Source: Planctomycetaceae bacterium | Lineage (GTDB): Bacteria; Planctomycetota; Planctomycetia; Pirellulales; Pirellulaceae | DNA: 13,213 bases | Direction: 5' to 3' | Assembly: GCA_007133715.1 (NCBI GenBank) | Contig: SLMF01000713.1 | Location: forward strand, 1 to 13,213 | Part shown: positions 12,586-13,213 of the stretch, piece by piece | How positions within the stretch are numbered: the stretch's first letter is position 1 | How the letters are laid out: the number at the start of each line of letters is the position of its first letter | Made by a program: the position numbers and the translations under genes | Notes under the pieces: generated by a model | Databases searched by the model: none | What the model was told of the DNA's origin: nothing | What the model saw: the letters and a program-made list of their open reading frames with translations, nothing else

Positions 12586-13213
12586 ATGGCGAAGAAACGC
12601 AGCCGCCGCACTTCCGCAGCCCCGACCCCTCGTTCTTCCAAGCGGACCGCCGCCGACCAGCGGACGCTGGACGCCCTGGTGACGCTGGCCGACCAGATCG
12701 TGGCCACCGCCGAACAGCAAGAGGATCCCTACCTGGAGATCCCCTCCCGATCCCTGTCCAACGTCCGCTACAACAGCTCGAAACGCTTCATCGAAATGGG
12801 CAGCGGAACCAACCGCCGCGAGCTGTTCAATTTGTCGCAGGCCAGAAGTTTCATGCAGACCGTGCTGGTCGGCAGCGGCTGCAAACGGCTGATCGAGCAG
12901 GAAAAGACCACCAGCATCCGTGGTCTGTACTACCTGCTGAAGCACTCGATCGAAGGCGCCCGGGAGGAGACGTTCGATGACCAATCCGACTGCGATCCGG
13001 TGATCGAGGACGTGGAAGTGACCTTGAATGCGCTCCGCGAGGAACTGCACGTTTACGCTTCCAATCGCGGTTCGATGGTCGGCAACCTGCGTTTGATCGA
13101 CAGCGGGGACGAAATCGATTGTTCTCGGATGGGTTCGGGGGGCTACAGCATCCCTTCGATTGTCGAGCCGGAGGTGATCGAGTTTGTCAAGTGCGACGCG
13201 GATTTCGTGCTGC
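12586..13213 (+). CDS. DNA topoisomerase VI subunit A (Top6A/Spo11 family), N-terminal part
   Basis: The gene starts at ATG 12586 and runs off the right edge after 209 residues. A basic tail (MAKKRSRR) precedes a winged-helix/5Y-CAP region: FNLSQARSFMQTVLVGSGCK (81-100) and TTSIRGLYYLLKHSIEG (108-124), where the Tyr pair 115-116 includes the DNA-cleaving tyrosine. FDDQSDCDPVIEDVEV (130-145), LREELHVYASNRGSMVGNL (150-168) and IDSGDEIDCSRMGSGGYSIP (171-190) are strongly conserved Top6A motifs. The Toprim domain lies beyond the window. Top6A, with the GHKL ATPase Top6B, makes the type IIB topoisomerase typical of archaea. No Top6B gene lies upstream here; it could be downstream. GAGGAG (12565-12570) is 15 bases from the ATG, a long spacing, so the ribosome-binding site is weak or different. 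The open frame upstream of the ATG is not protein-like. Confidence 0.88.
   Translation, partial: MAKKRSRRTSAAPTPRSSKRTAADQRTLDALVTLADQIVATAEQQEDPYLEIPSRSLSNVRYNSSKRFIEMGSGTNRRELFNLSQARSFMQTVLVGSGCKRLIEQEKTTSIRGLYYLLKHSIEGAREETFDDQSDCDPVIEDVEVTLNALREELHVYASNRGSMVGNLRLIDSGDEIDCSRMGSGGYSIPSIVEPEVIEFVKCDADFVL

Overview
The window looks like a stretch of a planctomycete chromosome, most likely of the Pirellulales type (inference). The evidence is two DUF1559 proteins with a prepilin-like N-terminus and an H-X9-DG C-terminal motif, a small lipoprotein with a carboxypeptidase-regulatory-like fold, a Tat-exported Gfo/Idh/MocA oxidoreductase, high G+C, long intergenic gaps and GC-rich hairpin elements. 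I see no phage, plasmid, CRISPR, tRNA or rRNA signature.

Layout. 1-314 (+): 3' part of a glutathione peroxidase gene, convergent with the next gene. 348-1247 (-): stand-alone SpoIIE/PP2C-type phosphatase. 1414-2766 (-): exported Gfo/Idh/MocA protein, upstream of the phosphatase on the same strand. 2767-3126: divergent intergenic region with a candidate promoter. 3127-4164 and 4197-5267 (+): two secreted proteins, 32 bases apart and probably one operon: a CBM9-like protein, then a FIST-domain protein. 5268-6145: long non-coding gap with strong hairpins and short repeats. 6146-8866 (+): a 906-residue YhaN/SMC-like protein whose Walker A and Walker B motifs are both degraded, fused to a C-terminal helix-hairpin-helix (DUF4332-like) domain. 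8907-11884 (-): lipoprotein gene sandwiched between two DUF1559 paralogues about 95% identical in protein; the gap between lipoprotein and second paralogue holds a five-unit 17-bp tandem repeat. 11885-12585: divergent non-coding region with a perfect 20-bp palindrome and many GC-rich stem-loops. 12586 to the end (+): 5' part of a DNA topoisomerase VI subunit A (Top6A/Spo11) gene that runs off the window.

How the parts relate. Most proteins are predicted to act at or outside the cytoplasmic membrane: the Tat oxidoreductase, the CBM9-like/FIST pair, the DUF1559 proteins and the lipoprotein. The degenerate ATPase-HhH protein and Top6A are predicted to be cytoplasmic and DNA-related. I see no single defence or biosynthetic system. 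The best second-look items are the pseudo-ATPase/HhH fusion, the secreted FIST/CBM9 pair, the 31-bp hairpin element, the 17-bp tandem repeat, the duplicated DUF1559 unit, and the structured region ahead of the bacterial Top6A.
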